DNA of 64,000 nt from Mycobacterium aquaticum. Its GTDB lineage: Bacteria; Actinomycetota; Actinomycetes; Mycobacteriales; Mycobacteriaceae. The notes beneath the pieces were generated by a model. That model saw nothing but the letters and a program-made list of their open reading frames with translations. It ran no database searches and was not told the origin of the DNA. Where the stretch lies: the NCBI RefSeq assembly GCF_002086485.1, contig NZ_MVHF01000024.1, positions 1 through 64,000 of the forward strand. The letters run 5' to 3'. The number at the start of each line of letters is the position of its first letter. Position 1 is the stretch's first letter. Positions 52,880 to 62,230 of this stretch are shown here, piece after piece. Both the position numbers and the translations under genes were made by a program.

Positions 52880-53662
52880 CTAGGGCAGAATCGAGTCGAC
52901 GTAACCGCCGTCGACCCTCAACGCGCCGCCCGTGGTCGCGGAGGCCAGCGGCGACGCCAGATAGGCCACCATGTTCGCGATCTCTTCCGGCTCGATCAAC
53001 CGCTGCAGCAGCGACTGCGGCCGGTACTTGATCATGAACTCCCGCTGCGCCGCATCCCACGGGAGCGACTTGTCGACGAGCTGATAGACGAAATCCTCGA
53101 CACCCGCGGTGTGCGTCGGCCCGGCGATCACCGAGTTGACCGTCACGCCGGTACCGGCGGCCTCCTTGGCGAAACCACGCGATACCGCCAGCAGTGCAGT
53201 TTTCGACACGCCGTAGTGGATCATCTCGGCAGGGATCACGATCGCCGAGTCACTGGCGATCTGGATCGCCCGGCCCCACCCCCGCTCGATCATCCCGGGC
53301 AGGTAGCTGCGGATGAGTCGTACCGAGACAAGGACATTCACGTCGAAGTAGGTGCGCCACTGTTCGTCGGTAATCTCCATGGGCGGCACCGCGCCGAAGA
53401 TGCCGAGGTTGTTCACCAGGACGTCGACGGCGGGCAGCTGCCGCAGCAGTTCGGCCGTCCCCTCCTCGGTGGACACGTCGGCGGCCACGCCGATCACGTC
53501 GAGGCCCGCCAGTTTGGACACGGCCTCGTCGACCCGCTCCGCGGTGCGGCCGTTGACGGCGACGCGGGCGCCGCTGCGGGCGAGGTGTTCTGCGATGGCC
53601 AGCCCGATGCCCTGCGTCGAGCCGGTGACGAGTGCGGTCTTTCCCGTGAGGTCGATGTTCAC
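52880..53662 (-). CDS. Short-chain dehydrogenase/reductase (SDR)
   Basis: A 260-residue classical SDR. The NAD(P) loop is ALVTGSTQGIGLAIAEHL (residues about 9-26), NNLG replaces the common NNAG, the catalytic Ser lies in IQIASDSAI, and Tyr/Lys in YGVSKTAL (Y-x3-K). C-terminal ASATTGGALRVDGGYVDSIL is the usual end. It would oxidise or reduce an alcohol/ketone, possibly a 3-oxoacyl or hydroxyacyl compound given the fad genes around it. Its start is 116 bp after the fadD2 stop with a stem-loop between, so separate transcription is likely. Confidence 0.9.
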   Translation of the reverse strand: MNIDLTGKTALVTGSTQGIGLAIAEHLARSGARVAVNGRTAERVDEAVSKLAGLDVIGVAADVSTEEGTAELLRQLPAVDVLVNNLGIFGAVPPMEITDEQWRTYFDVNVLVSVRLIRSYLPGMIERGWGRAIQIASDSAIVIPAEMIHYGVSKTALLAVSRGFAKEAAGTGVTVNSVIAGPTHTAGVEDFVYQLVDKSLPWDAAQREFMIKYRPQSLLQRLIEPEEIANMVAYLASPLASATTGGALRVDGGYVDSILP

Positions 53663-53709
53663 GTCGCAGTACTACCTCTCGGCGGTCCCGGCTATTCCCC
53701 GATGCTCAC

Positions 53710-53770
53710 GGCGAGCAGACGTGGCGGTACTCGAACGACGGCGTGTCGGGCACCGCAGTGTCTGCTCGCC
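53710..53770. terminator. Stem-loop after fadD2
   Basis: GGCGAGCAGAC (53710-53720) and GTCTGCTCGCC (53760-53770) are perfect 11-bp arms, with a weaker extension inwards (GCGGT/ACCGC). It lies 9 bp beyond the fadD2 stop, before the co-directional SDR gene, and resembles the outer arms of the stem-loop at 52092. Confidence 0.65.
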
Positions 53771-53778
53771 GGAGAAAG

Positions 53779-55458
53779 TCAGTCCAGCTCGATGTCCCGC
53801 AGCTCGCGTTTGAGGATCTTGCCGGTCGGATTGCGGGGCAGCTCGTCGAGGAACACCACTTCGCGGGGCACCTTGTACCGGGCGAGGTGGTCTTTGACGT
53901 AGGTCTTGATGGCGTCCTCGTCGATGGTGGCGCCCTCGGCCTTGACCACGAAGGCACGCAGCCGCGCACCCCAGTCCTTGTCCTCGACACCGAGCGCCGT
54001 GGCCTCGACGACCTCGGGATGCCCGCTGATCAGGTCCTCGACCTCGGCCGGGAACACGTTCTCGCCGCCGGAGACGATCATCTCGTCGTCGCGGCCGCTC
54101 ACGTAGAGCAGGCCGTGTTCGTCGAAGTAGCCGACGTCGCCCGAAGACAGCATGCCGTCGATGATCTGCTTGCCGCCTCCGCCGGTGTAGCCCTCGAACG
54201 GGAAGGTGTTGCCGACGAAGATCCGCCCGACCTCACCCTGCGGCACCTCGTTGCCGTTGTCGTCGAAGATCTTCACCCGCACGCCCTTGACCACGGGACC
54301 GACCGTCGCGGGGTTGATCGAGAGATCCTTGGGCCGCGCGATGGTCGCGAACGCGATCTCGGTGGAGCCGTACAGGTTGTAGACGACCGGCCCGAGATCC
54401 TTGAGCGCGCGCGTCGCCAGCTCGGCACCCAGCTGCGAACCGGAGACGAACACGATGCGCAGCGACGACAGATTTGGTTTGGGCGAGGTCTGGTCGAGGG
54501 CGTCGAGGATGCGCGACAGCATGACCGGCACCACCACCATGGCCGTCACCTTGTGCTTCTCGATGTCCGCGAGCACCGTGGCCGGTTTGAAGCGGCGGCG
54601 CAGCACCAGCGTGGTGCCGAGCATCATCGCGATGGTGCCGTGCAGGAAGCCCAGCGCGTGGAACATCGGGGCGGGCAGCGAGGTCACCTCGCCGGCCTTG
54701 AACGGAACGTGCGACAGGACGCCGCCGATCGGTGCGAGCGACGGCGGAGTGCTGCGGTTGGCGCCCTTCGGCGTGCCAGTGGTGCCGCTGGTCAGGATGA
54801 TGATCGACGAATGCTTGGTGACCTTGGGCGCGGGGTTGCCGCTGCTGCGGGCGATGAGATCGGCCAAGGTCTCGTCGGTGCTGCCCGACGGTTCCTCCTT
54901 ATCCGGGTTCTTGCCCAGGGCGCGCAGCTTGCCCAGCTCTGGTTCGGCCTGCGCGACCGCCGCGGTGTACTCGTCGTCGTAGATGATCACCTTGGCGCCT
55001 TCGCGCTCGGCGACCTCCTTGATCTGCGGCCCGGAGAACTCGCTGTTGAGCAGGATGATCCGGGCGCCTGCGCGGGCAGCGCCGTACACCGCGATCAGGA
55101 ACCACCGATGGTTGCGAGCGAGGATCGCGACGCCGTCTCCGCCCGTGATCCCCATGGTCAGCAAGCCGTTGGCAACCGCATGGGCGGCCTGGTCGAGTTC
55201 GCCGAAGGTCAGCTCGCCGTCGTCGTCGATGACCGCGGTGCGGTTGGGGTGACGACGCGCGTTGAGCGCGGGAATCATGCCGAACTCGCCCCAGCGCACG
55301 ATGTCGGCCAGCATCGCCGCCATGTTCTGCGGCGGTTCCAGGCGTAACGCGCCTGCCTCGAACATCTTGCGTGCGTAGTGCAACTCCGCGGCACCGCGGT
55401 CAAGGTATCGCTGGGCTTTCCCCGCGACCTGCGCCGGCAGGTCAGAAAGACTTGGCAT
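53779..55458 (-). CDS. fadD2: Acyl-CoA ligase (FadD2-like)
   Basis: A 559-residue ANL-superfamily ligase. ATP-binding loop ILTSGTTGTPKGANRS, acyl/AMP motif YNLYGSTEIAFAT, hinge VSGRDDEMIVSGGENVFPAEVE, and the catalytic Lys in RNPTGKILKRELR are all present. It activates a fatty or other carboxylic acid to acyl-CoA through acyl-AMP. Length and neighbours match Rv0270, which lies between Rv0269c and fadE6. ATG 55458 is chosen over an upstream in-frame start; the extra sequence would overlap the divergent polymerase gene. It is 56 bp from that gene's start. Confidence 0.92.
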   Translation of the reverse strand: MPSLSDLPAQVAGKAQRYLDRGAAELHYARKMFEAGALRLEPPQNMAAMLADIVRWGEFGMIPALNARRHPNRTAVIDDDGELTFGELDQAAHAVANGLLTMGITGGDGVAILARNHRWFLIAVYGAARAGARIILLNSEFSGPQIKEVAEREGAKVIIYDDEYTAAVAQAEPELGKLRALGKNPDKEEPSGSTDETLADLIARSSGNPAPKVTKHSSIIILTSGTTGTPKGANRSTPPSLAPIGGVLSHVPFKAGEVTSLPAPMFHALGFLHGTIAMMLGTTLVLRRRFKPATVLADIEKHKVTAMVVVPVMLSRILDALDQTSPKPNLSSLRIVFVSGSQLGAELATRALKDLGPVVYNLYGSTEIAFATIARPKDLSINPATVGPVVKGVRVKIFDDNGNEVPQGEVGRIFVGNTFPFEGYTGGGGKQIIDGMLSSGDVGYFDEHGLLYVSGRDDEMIVSGGENVFPAEVEDLISGHPEVVEATALGVEDKDWGARLRAFVVKAEGATIDEDAIKTYVKDHLARYKVPREVVFLDELPRNPTGKILKRELRDIELD

Positions 55459-55514
55459 GGGGCCCACAATATGTGACGCGGGTCGCAGTCGGGTGGGATG
55501 GCTACCATGAGCTG

Positions 55515-56744
55515 ATGGCCGGTGGTGTGACACTGGATGTGGATGGTCTGCAGGTGTCGGTCAGCAACCCGGACAAGGTGATTTTCCCTGACGCCGGCGT
55601 CACCAAACGGGATCTGATCGACTACTACCTCGCGGTTGCCGACGGTGCGCTGCGCGGGGTTTCCGGGCGTCCGATGATTCTCAAACGGTTCGTCAAGGGC
55701 ATCACCGCCGAGGCGATTTTTCAGAAGCGCGCGCCAGAGAAACGCCCGGACTACATCGATGTCGCCGAGCTCAAATACCGGTCGGGCACATCGGCCAAGG
55801 AAGCCGTCATCGACAACGCCGCCGGGCTGGTGTGGGCGGTGAACCTCGGCTGCGTCGACCTCAACCCGCACCCCGTGCTGGCGACAGATCTCGACCACCC
55901 CGACGAACTGCGCGTCGATCTGGACCCGATGCCGGGCGTCGACTGGCGCCAGATCGTCGAGGTGGCACTCATAGCGCGCGACGTGCTGCAAGATCACGGC
56001 CTGACCTCGTGGCCGAAGACATCGGGCTCGCGGGGCTTTCACATCTACGCCCGCATCCACCCCCGCTGGCCGTTCAAGCAGGTTCGCCTCGCCGCCCAGA
56101 CCGTGGCGCGGGAGGTGGAGCGACGCGCTCCGGAGCTGGCGACGGCGCACTGGTGGAAAGAGGAGCGCGAAGGCGTCTTCGTCGATTTCAACCAGAACGC
56201 CAAGGACCGTACCGTCGCCTCGGCCTACTCGGTGCGCGCTACGGCCGATGCACGGGTGTCCACGCCATTGCGGTGGGACGAGGTGCCGGATTGCCGGCCC
56301 GAACGATTCACGATCTCCACGGTGCCTGCCCGGTTCGCCGACATCGGCGATCCGTGGGAAGGCATGGACGACGCACCAGGCAGCCTGGACGCGCTGCTGG
56401 AGTTGGCCGAGAAACTCGGCCCCGCCGAGAAAGCCCCCACGGGCGCATCCCGCGACGGGCGGCGGGTTTCGACGATGCCGCTCATCGAGATCGCCCGCAC
56501 CAAGACCCGTGACGAGGCGATGGCGGCGCTGGACGTGTGGCGCGAGCGGTATCCGGCTGTCGCTCAACGGCTTGAACCAGTGGACATCCTGGTCGACGGC
56601 ATGCGCGGCCCCAGCTCCATCTGGTACCGCATCCGGATCAATCTGCAGCACGTGCCGGAGGCCGAGCGCCCGCCGCAAGAGGAGCTGATCGCCGATTACA
56701 GCCCGTGGGAGAACTATTCGGGCAAGCAGTGGCGGCAGGGCTGA
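55515..56744 (+). CDS. polD2: LigD-type archaeo-eukaryotic primase/polymerase, Rv0269c-like
   Basis: A 409-residue stand-alone polymerase of the LigD-POL family, without ligase or nuclease domains. The two metal-binding Asp residues are Asp135 and Asp137 (ELRVDLDPMPG), and TSGSRGFHIYARI (169-181) is the nucleotide-binding Ser/His motif. Such enzymes add ribo- or deoxynucleotides at gaps and ends in repair; the M. smegmatis relative is called PolD2 as I remember it. GCTG-ATG 55515 is the first start where family similarity begins. It is divergent from fadD2 and ends 180 bp before lutA. Confidence 0.88.
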   Translation: MAGGVTLDVDGLQVSVSNPDKVIFPDAGVTKRDLIDYYLAVADGALRGVSGRPMILKRFVKGITAEAIFQKRAPEKRPDYIDVAELKYRSGTSAKEAVIDNAAGLVWAVNLGCVDLNPHPVLATDLDHPDELRVDLDPMPGVDWRQIVEVALIARDVLQDHGLTSWPKTSGSRGFHIYARIHPRWPFKQVRLAAQTVAREVERRAPELATAHWWKEEREGVFVDFNQNAKDRTVASAYSVRATADARVSTPLRWDEVPDCRPERFTISTVPARFADIGDPWEGMDDAPGSLDALLELAEKLGPAEKAPTGASRDGRRVSTMPLIEIARTKTRDEAMAALDVWRERYPAVAQRLEPVDILVDGMRGPSSIWYRIRINLQHVPEAERPPQEELIADYSPWENYSGKQWRQG

Positions 56745-56826
56745 TCGTGCCGTTGTCCCGGCGTGTGTCGAACGCGGGTCCCACGTTGACACCTGACTGC
56801 CGTCACACTACGTTCGTCACAGATGA

Positions 56827-56840
56827 TTGAAACGTTTCAA
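56827..56840. promoter_or_regulatory. LacI-type operator before lutABC
   Basis: TTGAAACGTTTCAA is a perfect 14-bp palindrome with the central CG and GAAAC/GTTTC arms typical of LacI-family operators. It lies 84 bp before the lutA ATG in the gap after the polymerase gene. The only LacI-family regulator in the window is encoded at the other end of lutABC, so it is the likely ligand. Confidence 0.75.
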
Positions 56841-56924
56841 CGATCGTGGGAGGCCTCCGGCATGACCCTGTGGTCCCACGAGTTTGCAGCCGCGGGCGCG
56901 GCGCCGCCGGTAGCCTGAGGCGTC

Positions 56925-57689
56925 ATGCGAATCGCGCTGTTCGCGACCTGCCTGGCTGACGCCCTGTTCCCGCCTGCCGCCATCGCGACGGTCGAGTTGC
57001 TGGAGCGACTCGGGCACGAAGTCGTGTTTCCACCCGGCCAAACCTGTTGTGGCCAAATGCATGTCAACACCGGATACCTCAGAGAGGCCACCGCCGTGGT
57101 ACGCAACCACGTGCAGGTGTTCGACGCTGCGGACTGCGACGCCGTCGTCGCGCCATCCGGGTCCTGCGTGGGGTCGGTGCGTCACCAGCACGCCATGGTC
57201 GCACGCCGAGCAGGCGACGAGGAACTGGCCACCCGCGCCGAGGCGATCGCGGCGCGCACCTACGAACTGTCGGAATTCCTCATCGATGTGCTCGGTGTCG
57301 AAGATGTCGGCGCTTACTACCCGCACCGGGTCACCTATCACCCGACATGCCACTCGCTGCGCATGCTTGGCGTAGGCGACAAGCCGCTGCGCCTGCTGCG
57401 CCATGTCCGCGGCCTGACCCTGCTGGAGCTACCCGAAGCCGAATCCTGTTGCGGTTTCGGCGGAACCTTCGCTCTGAAGAATTCCGACACCTCCACGGCC
57501 ATGCTCACCGACAAGATGACCAACATCCTCGAAACCGGCGCCGAGGCATGCAGCGCCGGCGATTCGTCGTGCCTGATGCACATCGGCGGCGGCCTCAGCC
57601 GGTTGCGCAGCGGGGTGCGCACCGTGCATCTGGCGGAGATCCTGGCGGCGCGGGACGAGCGCAGCGACGCGAAAGGGAGGGGAGCATGA
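56925..57689 (+). CDS. lutA: L-lactate utilization Fe-S oxidoreductase LutA
   Basis: A 254-residue protein with two CCG domains: TCCGQMHVNTGY near residue 42 and SCCGFGGTFALKN near residue 180, plus YHPTCHSLR and GDSSCLMHIGG. These cysteine motifs bind an unusual [4Fe-4S]-type centre in LutA/YkgE/LldE, heterodisulfide-reductase-like. With LutB and LutC it forms the complex that oxidises L-lactate to pyruvate. ATG 56925 starts 84 bp after a LacI-type operator; the stop overlaps lutB (ATGA). Confidence 0.92.
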   Translation: MRIALFATCLADALFPPAAIATVELLERLGHEVVFPPGQTCCGQMHVNTGYLREATAVVRNHVQVFDAADCDAVVAPSGSCVGSVRHQHAMVARRAGDEELATRAEAIAARTYELSEFLIDVLGVEDVGAYYPHRVTYHPTCHSLRMLGVGDKPLRLLRHVRGLTLLELPEAESCCGFGGTFALKNSDTSTAMLTDKMTNILETGAEACSAGDSSCLMHIGGGLSRLRSGVRTVHLAEILAARDERSDAKGRGA

Positions 57690-59149
57690 CCACATTCCTG
57701 GGCACCCCGGGCGTGGGCAATCTGCGCGGCGACGAATCCTTCCCGAAGGCCGCCCGCGCCGCACTCGCCAACTCCCAGCTGCGCCGCAACATCGGCCACG
57801 CCACCCACACCATTCGGGCCAAGCGGCTGGGTGCAATACGCGAATGCGCCGACTGGGAAGAACTGCGCGCCGCGGGCAGCGCACTCAAACAAGACGTGCT
57901 GGCCCGGCTACCCGAACTGCTCGACGAACTCGAACGCAACGTCACCGCACGCGGCGGGGTGGTGCACTGGGCCCGCGACGCCGACGAGGCCAACCGCATC
58001 GTCGCCGGACTGGTGCGCGACGCCGGGGCCGACGAAGTCGTCAAGGTCAAGTCGATGGCCACGCAGGAGATCGGGCTCAACGAATACCTGGAAGCCGAAG
58101 GCATCGCGGCGTTCGAGACCGACCTGGCCGAACTGATCGTCCAACTCGGCCACGACAAGCCCAGCCACATCCTGGTCCCAGCGATCCACCGCAACCGGGC
58201 GGAGATCCGCGAGATCTTCACCCGGGAGATGCCCGATGCCGGTGAGCTCACCGACGATCCTCGGGTGCTGGCGATGGCCGCCCGGGCGCATCTGCGGCGC
58301 AAGTTCCTCACCGCCAAGGTCGCGATCAGCGGCGCGAATTTCGGTGTCGCCGAGACGGGAACGCTGGCCGTGGTGGAATCCGAAGGCAACGGCCGGATGT
58401 GCCTCACGCTGCCACAGACCCTCATCACCGTGATGGGCATCGAGAAGATCGTGCCGAGGTTCTCCGACCTCGAGGTGTTCATGCAGCTGCTGCCCCGCTC
58501 GTCGACCGCCGAGCGCATGAATCCCTACACCTCGATGTGGACCGGGGTGCATCCCGGCGACGGGCCGCAGCAGTTCCACCTGGTGCTGCTGGACAACGGC
58601 CGCACCCGCGTCCTCGCCGACGACGTGGGACGCGCTGCGCTGCACTGCATTCGGTGCAGTGCATGCCTCAATGTGTGTCCCGTCTACGAACGCACCGGCG
58701 GCCACGCGTACGGGTCCGTGTACCCGGGCCCGATCGGGGCGATCCTGAGCCCACAACTCACCGGAACCACCGGCCACGACGACCCCAACGCCAGCCTGCC
58801 CTACGCATCATCGCTGTGCGGAGCGTGTTTCGAGGCCTGCCCGGTGCGCATCGACATCCCGTCGATCCTGGTGCACCTGCGCGCCGAGCAGGTGGACTCC
58901 GAGCGGGGCGGTCTTCCGTCCGGCCAGGATCTGGCCATGCGCGCCGCCGGCTGGACGATGGCCTCGGCAGGGCGGTTCTCGCTGGCCGAAAAGGCAATGG
59001 CTGCCGGACGATTGGTCGCAGGCCGCGATCACCGCATCTCCGCGCTACCGTGGCCGGCGTCGAAATGGACTGCCAGCCGCGATATTCCCGAGCCACCGAA
59101 AGAGACGTTCCGGCAGTGGTGGATCCGCACGCACGGGAGCACGTCATGA
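57686..59149 (+). CDS. lutB: L-lactate utilization Fe-S protein LutB
   Basis: A 487-residue LutB/YkgF/LldF protein. The N-terminal two thirds are the LUD domain (KVKSMATQEIGLNEYLE, GVAETGTLAVVESEGNGR), and the C-terminal part has two [4Fe-4S] ferredoxin sites: CIRCSACLNVCPVY and CGACFEACPVRIDIP. It transfers electrons within the lactate oxidation complex. ATG 57686 follows GGGAGGGG and overlaps lutA by four bases; lutC starts in its stop codon. Confidence 0.92.
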   Translation: MTTFLGTPGVGNLRGDESFPKAARAALANSQLRRNIGHATHTIRAKRLGAIRECADWEELRAAGSALKQDVLARLPELLDELERNVTARGGVVHWARDADEANRIVAGLVRDAGADEVVKVKSMATQEIGLNEYLEAEGIAAFETDLAELIVQLGHDKPSHILVPAIHRNRAEIREIFTREMPDAGELTDDPRVLAMAARAHLRRKFLTAKVAISGANFGVAETGTLAVVESEGNGRMCLTLPQTLITVMGIEKIVPRFSDLEVFMQLLPRSSTAERMNPYTSMWTGVHPGDGPQQFHLVLLDNGRTRVLADDVGRAALHCIRCSACLNVCPVYERTGGHAYGSVYPGPIGAILSPQLTGTTGHDDPNASLPYASSLCGACFEACPVRIDIPSILVHLRAEQVDSERGGLPSGQDLAMRAAGWTMASAGRFSLAEKAMAAGRLVAGRDHRISALPWPASKWTASRDIPEPPKETFRQWWIRTHGSTS

Positions 59150-59754
59150 ACAACCCACGCACCGAGATACTCGGCCGTATCCGCACGGCCCTCGCCGGCG
59201 CGCCACCGCAACCCGTTGCGGTACCGCGGGATTACGACCACCAGCCGCTCACCGGGCCGGGTGATGTGGATCGGTTCGCCGAAACGGTGGCCGAGTACCG
59301 GGCCCGCGTGCACCGCATCGCCGCTGCCGACATCGCCGCCACGGTACGCGAACTGACCGGCGCCGACGCCACCGTGGTGATCCCCGCCGACGTGCCCGAC
59401 GACTGGATCACCGGTGTGCGCACCATCGCCGACGATCCGCCGCTCGGGATCGACGCGCTCGACGGGGCCGACGCAGTCCTGACCGGCTGCGCCGTCGGGA
59501 TCGCCGCGACCGGCACCATCGTGCTCGACGCAGGCGCCGCCCAGGGCCGTCGTGCCCTCACCCTGGTACCCGACCACCACATCTGCGTCGTGCGCACCGA
59601 CCAGATCGTCGACACCGTTCCACAAGGATTCGCCGCACTCACCGCAACCCGCCCGCTGACCTTCATCTCAGGACCCAGCGCCACCAGTGACATCGAACTG
59701 GAACGCGTGGAAGGGGTGCACGGCCCCCGCACACTCGACGTGCTGATCGTCTAG
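59146..59754 (+). CDS. lutC: L-lactate utilization protein LutC
   Basis: A 202-residue LUD-domain protein of the LutC/YkgG/LldG type (DGADAVLTGCAVGIAATGTIVLDAG, LTLVPDHHICVVRTDQIVDTVP, LTFISGPSATSDIELERVEGVHGP). It is the third member of the L-lactate oxidising complex. ATG 59146 overlaps the lutB stop. Its TAG stop shares the palindrome CTAG (59751-59754) with the stop of the convergent LacI gene, so there is no space between the two coding regions. Confidence 0.92.
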   Translation: MNNPRTEILGRIRTALAGAPPQPVAVPRDYDHQPLTGPGDVDRFAETVAEYRARVHRIAAADIAATVRELTGADATVVIPADVPDDWITGVRTIADDPPLGIDALDGADAVLTGCAVGIAATGTIVLDAGAAQGRRALTLVPDHHICVVRTDQIVDTVPQGFAALTATRPLTFISGPSATSDIELERVEGVHGPRTLDVLIV

Positions 59755-60752
59755 CCCGCCGTGGAGTCCCGCACGATCAATTCCGGTTGGAACACCACGT
59801 GTTTGGGCTCGCGCGCCCTGCCCTCGGCGGCTTCGATGAGCAGGTCCACCGCCGTCCTCCCGATCTCGGCGGTGGGCTGGCGCACGGAGGTCAACGGCAC
59901 GACGGCCGAACGGGCGAAGTCGATATCGTCGTAGCCGACCAGCGCGATGTCGCCAGGCACCTGTACCTCACCCATCAGGGTCAGCGCCTGCAATACCCCC
60001 ATGGCCAACAGGTCGTTGGCGCAGAACACTGCGTCGGGGCGATCCTCGGGACGGCGGTCTCGCAGCCGCTCGCCGGCCGCGCGCCCGTCGAGCACGCTCG
60101 GCGCACTGGTGTCGACGATCTCCAGTTGTGCGCCAGGGGTTTCCGCAACAGCGTCGGCAGCACCCCGGCGGCGGTCCCGGATCTGCCGGAGCGTGGCAGG
60201 CCCTCCGACGAACGCGATGCGCCGCCGTCCGATCGCACACAGGTGCTGCACAGCCAGCCGCGCACCGGCAACGTCGTCCACCGCCACCGAATCGAATGCC
60301 GTACCGCTGCCGTCGCGGTCCACGAGCACTACGGGAGTGTCGCGGTCCCGCAACGCATTCAGCCGGGCGAGATCCTCACCGACCGGCGATACCAACAAGC
60401 CGAACACCCGTTGCTCGTCGAAGGCGTCGATGTAGGCACGTTCCCGGGCGCTGTCGTCGTCGGAGGTGCCAAGCAGAACCGTGAGGTTGTGTTCACCCGC
60501 GCGACGTTCGGCGGCCCGGGCGATGTCGGTGAAGAACGGGTTGCCGATGTCGAGCACCACAAGACCCACACTGCGGGACCGGCCCGCCTTGAGCTGGCGG
60601 GCGGCGTCGTTGCGGACGAAGCCCAGCTGGTCGATGGCGGCCTGCACCCGCGCCACGGTTGCAGGCGCGACCTTGTCCGGCGCGTTGAGCACATTGGAGA
60701 CCGTGCCCACCGATACCGACGCCGCGGCGGCGACCTCACGCATGCTCACCAC
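59751..60752 (-). CDS. LacI-family transcriptional regulator
   Basis: A 333-residue LacI protein. The helix-turn-helix MREVAAAASVSVGTVSNVLNAPDKVAPATVARVQAA is followed by the hinge and a periplasmic-binding-like sugar domain (LVVLDIGNPFFTDIARAAE, CANDLLAMGVLQALTLMG). GTG 60752 (or 60749) gives the usual few residues ahead of the helix; ATG 60743 is also possible. It follows rhaB and the aldolase in the same direction with a 7-bp gap, and probably responds to rhamnose or a rhamnose-phosphate. The palindrome before lutA fits its family's operator type. Confidence 0.9.
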   Translation of the reverse strand: MVSMREVAAAASVSVGTVSNVLNAPDKVAPATVARVQAAIDQLGFVRNDAARQLKAGRSRSVGLVVLDIGNPFFTDIARAAERRAGEHNLTVLLGTSDDDSARERAYIDAFDEQRVFGLLVSPVGEDLARLNALRDRDTPVVLVDRDGSGTAFDSVAVDDVAGARLAVQHLCAIGRRRIAFVGGPATLRQIRDRRRGAADAVAETPGAQLEIVDTSAPSVLDGRAAGERLRDRRPEDRPDAVFCANDLLAMGVLQALTLMGEVQVPGDIALVGYDDIDFARSAVVPLTSVRQPTAEIGRTAVDLLIEAAEGRAREPKHVVFQPELIVRDSTAG

Positions 60753-60759
60753 GGCACCA

Positions 60760-62202
60760 TCACACCATTGCGGCGGCCCGCTTGGTGCGCGGGACGTACC
60801 GGCGCGGCGGAAACCAGCGGGCCACCCGCTCACGCAACTCCGCTGGGCCGCCGTCGATGAGCCCTTGGGCACGTGCGGTAAGCAGCAGGTTGCCCAGGGC
60901 GGTGGCCTCGACCGGCCCGGCCAGCAGCGGCACACCGAGCCGGTCGGCGGTGAGCTGGCACAGCAGTTCGTTCTGGGATCCCCCGCCCACGATGTGCACC
61001 GTCCGCACGTCGACGCCCGACAGCTCGGCGGCCGTACGCACCGATGCGGCGAAGGCCGCGGCCAGGCTTTCCAGAATCGCCCGGACCATCTGCACCCGCC
61101 CGGCCGGGGCGGGCCTGCCGCGCTCGGTGTACCACTGGCAGATTCGGGCGGGAATGTCGCCGGGTGCCAGGAAACGGGGGTCATCGGTGTCGAACACGTC
61201 GGCCGATGTCGGTGCATCCGCGGCTTGTACCAGCAGGTCAGCGAGCTCGACGGAGTGTCCTTCCCGCTGGTATTGCCGCAGCGTCTCACTGAGCAACCAC
61301 ATCCCCATCACGTTGTGCAGGAAGCGGATCCGGCCGCCGACCCCTACCTCATTGGTGAAGTTGGCCTGCCGCGCAGCTTCTGTCGCGACCGGTCCGGGCA
61401 GCTCGACACCCACCAAACCCCATGTCCCGCAGGAGATGTACGCGGCGTGATCGGGATCCATCGGGATCGCGGCGACGGCTGAAGCGGTGTCGTGCGAGGC
61501 CACCGAAACCACCTCGGCAGCACCTCCCAGTTGCTCGGCCACGCTGGGCAGCACCGGCCCTCGGCCGCTGCCGGCCTCCACGATGTCGGGGAACAGCTGA
61601 CGCGACAGCCCCAACCGCGCCATCAGTTCACCGTCCCACGTGCCGTCCAGGCCGAGCAGTCCGGTGGTCGACGCGTTGGTCCGTTCGGCGGCCAGGACAC
61701 CGGTCAGCCAGTACGTCACCAGATCCGGTATGAGCAGCACGGTGTCGGCCAGCTCGAGCATTCCGTGCGCCCGCTCATCGGCGAGTTGGTACACGGTGTT
61801 GAACGGCAAGAACTGTAACCCGTTGCGGCGGTACAGCTCCTCCGGAGAGATCACCGCGTGGACGAGATCGACGCCACGCTCGGTGCGGATGTCGCGATAG
61901 TGGTGCGGCAAGGACAGCAGCCGGCCATCGCGGAGCAGACCGTAATCGACGGCCCACGAGTCGACCCCGATGCCGACCAGGTTGTCACAGTCCCGGCCGG
62001 CCCCGACCAACCCGTCCATGACATGCGCGTACAGCCCAGGCACATTCCAGTGCAACACGTCACGGGTGCCGTCCCACAGTCGCAGCGGGTCGTTGGCGAA
62101 CCGCGCAGCGGTCCGCATGTCGAACCGGTCACCGCTGATGTCGGCGACCATGACCCGGCCGCTGGTCGCGCCCAGATCGACGGCGGCGACCTGGGCGCTC
62201 AT
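60760..62202 (-). CDS. rhaB: Rhamnulokinase
   Basis: A 480-residue FGGY-family sugar kinase. AAVDLGATSGRVMVADI is the phosphate-1 loop, GIGVDSWAVDYGLL the RhaB-typical segment, YISCGTWGLVGVELPGP and NFTNEVGVGGRIRFLHNVMGMWLL are rhamnulokinase hallmarks, and IVGGGSQNELLCQLTADRLG is the adenosine motif. It phosphorylates L-rhamnulose for cleavage by the aldolase encoded just upstream (28-bp gap). ATG 62202 is the first start that keeps the family N-terminus. Confidence 0.93.
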   Translation of the reverse strand: MSAQVAAVDLGATSGRVMVADISGDRFDMRTAARFANDPLRLWDGTRDVLHWNVPGLYAHVMDGLVGAGRDCDNLVGIGVDSWAVDYGLLRDGRLLSLPHHYRDIRTERGVDLVHAVISPEELYRRNGLQFLPFNTVYQLADERAHGMLELADTVLLIPDLVTYWLTGVLAAERTNASTTGLLGLDGTWDGELMARLGLSRQLFPDIVEAGSGRGPVLPSVAEQLGGAAEVVSVASHDTASAVAAIPMDPDHAAYISCGTWGLVGVELPGPVATEAARQANFTNEVGVGGRIRFLHNVMGMWLLSETLRQYQREGHSVELADLLVQAADAPTSADVFDTDDPRFLAPGDIPARICQWYTERGRPAPAGRVQMVRAILESLAAAFAASVRTAAELSGVDVRTVHIVGGGSQNELLCQLTADRLGVPLLAGPVEATALGNLLLTARAQGLIDGGPAELRERVARWFPPRRYVPRTKRAAAMV

Positions 62203-62230
62203 CGGAACACTCGGCTCTTCGCGCAAGCGC

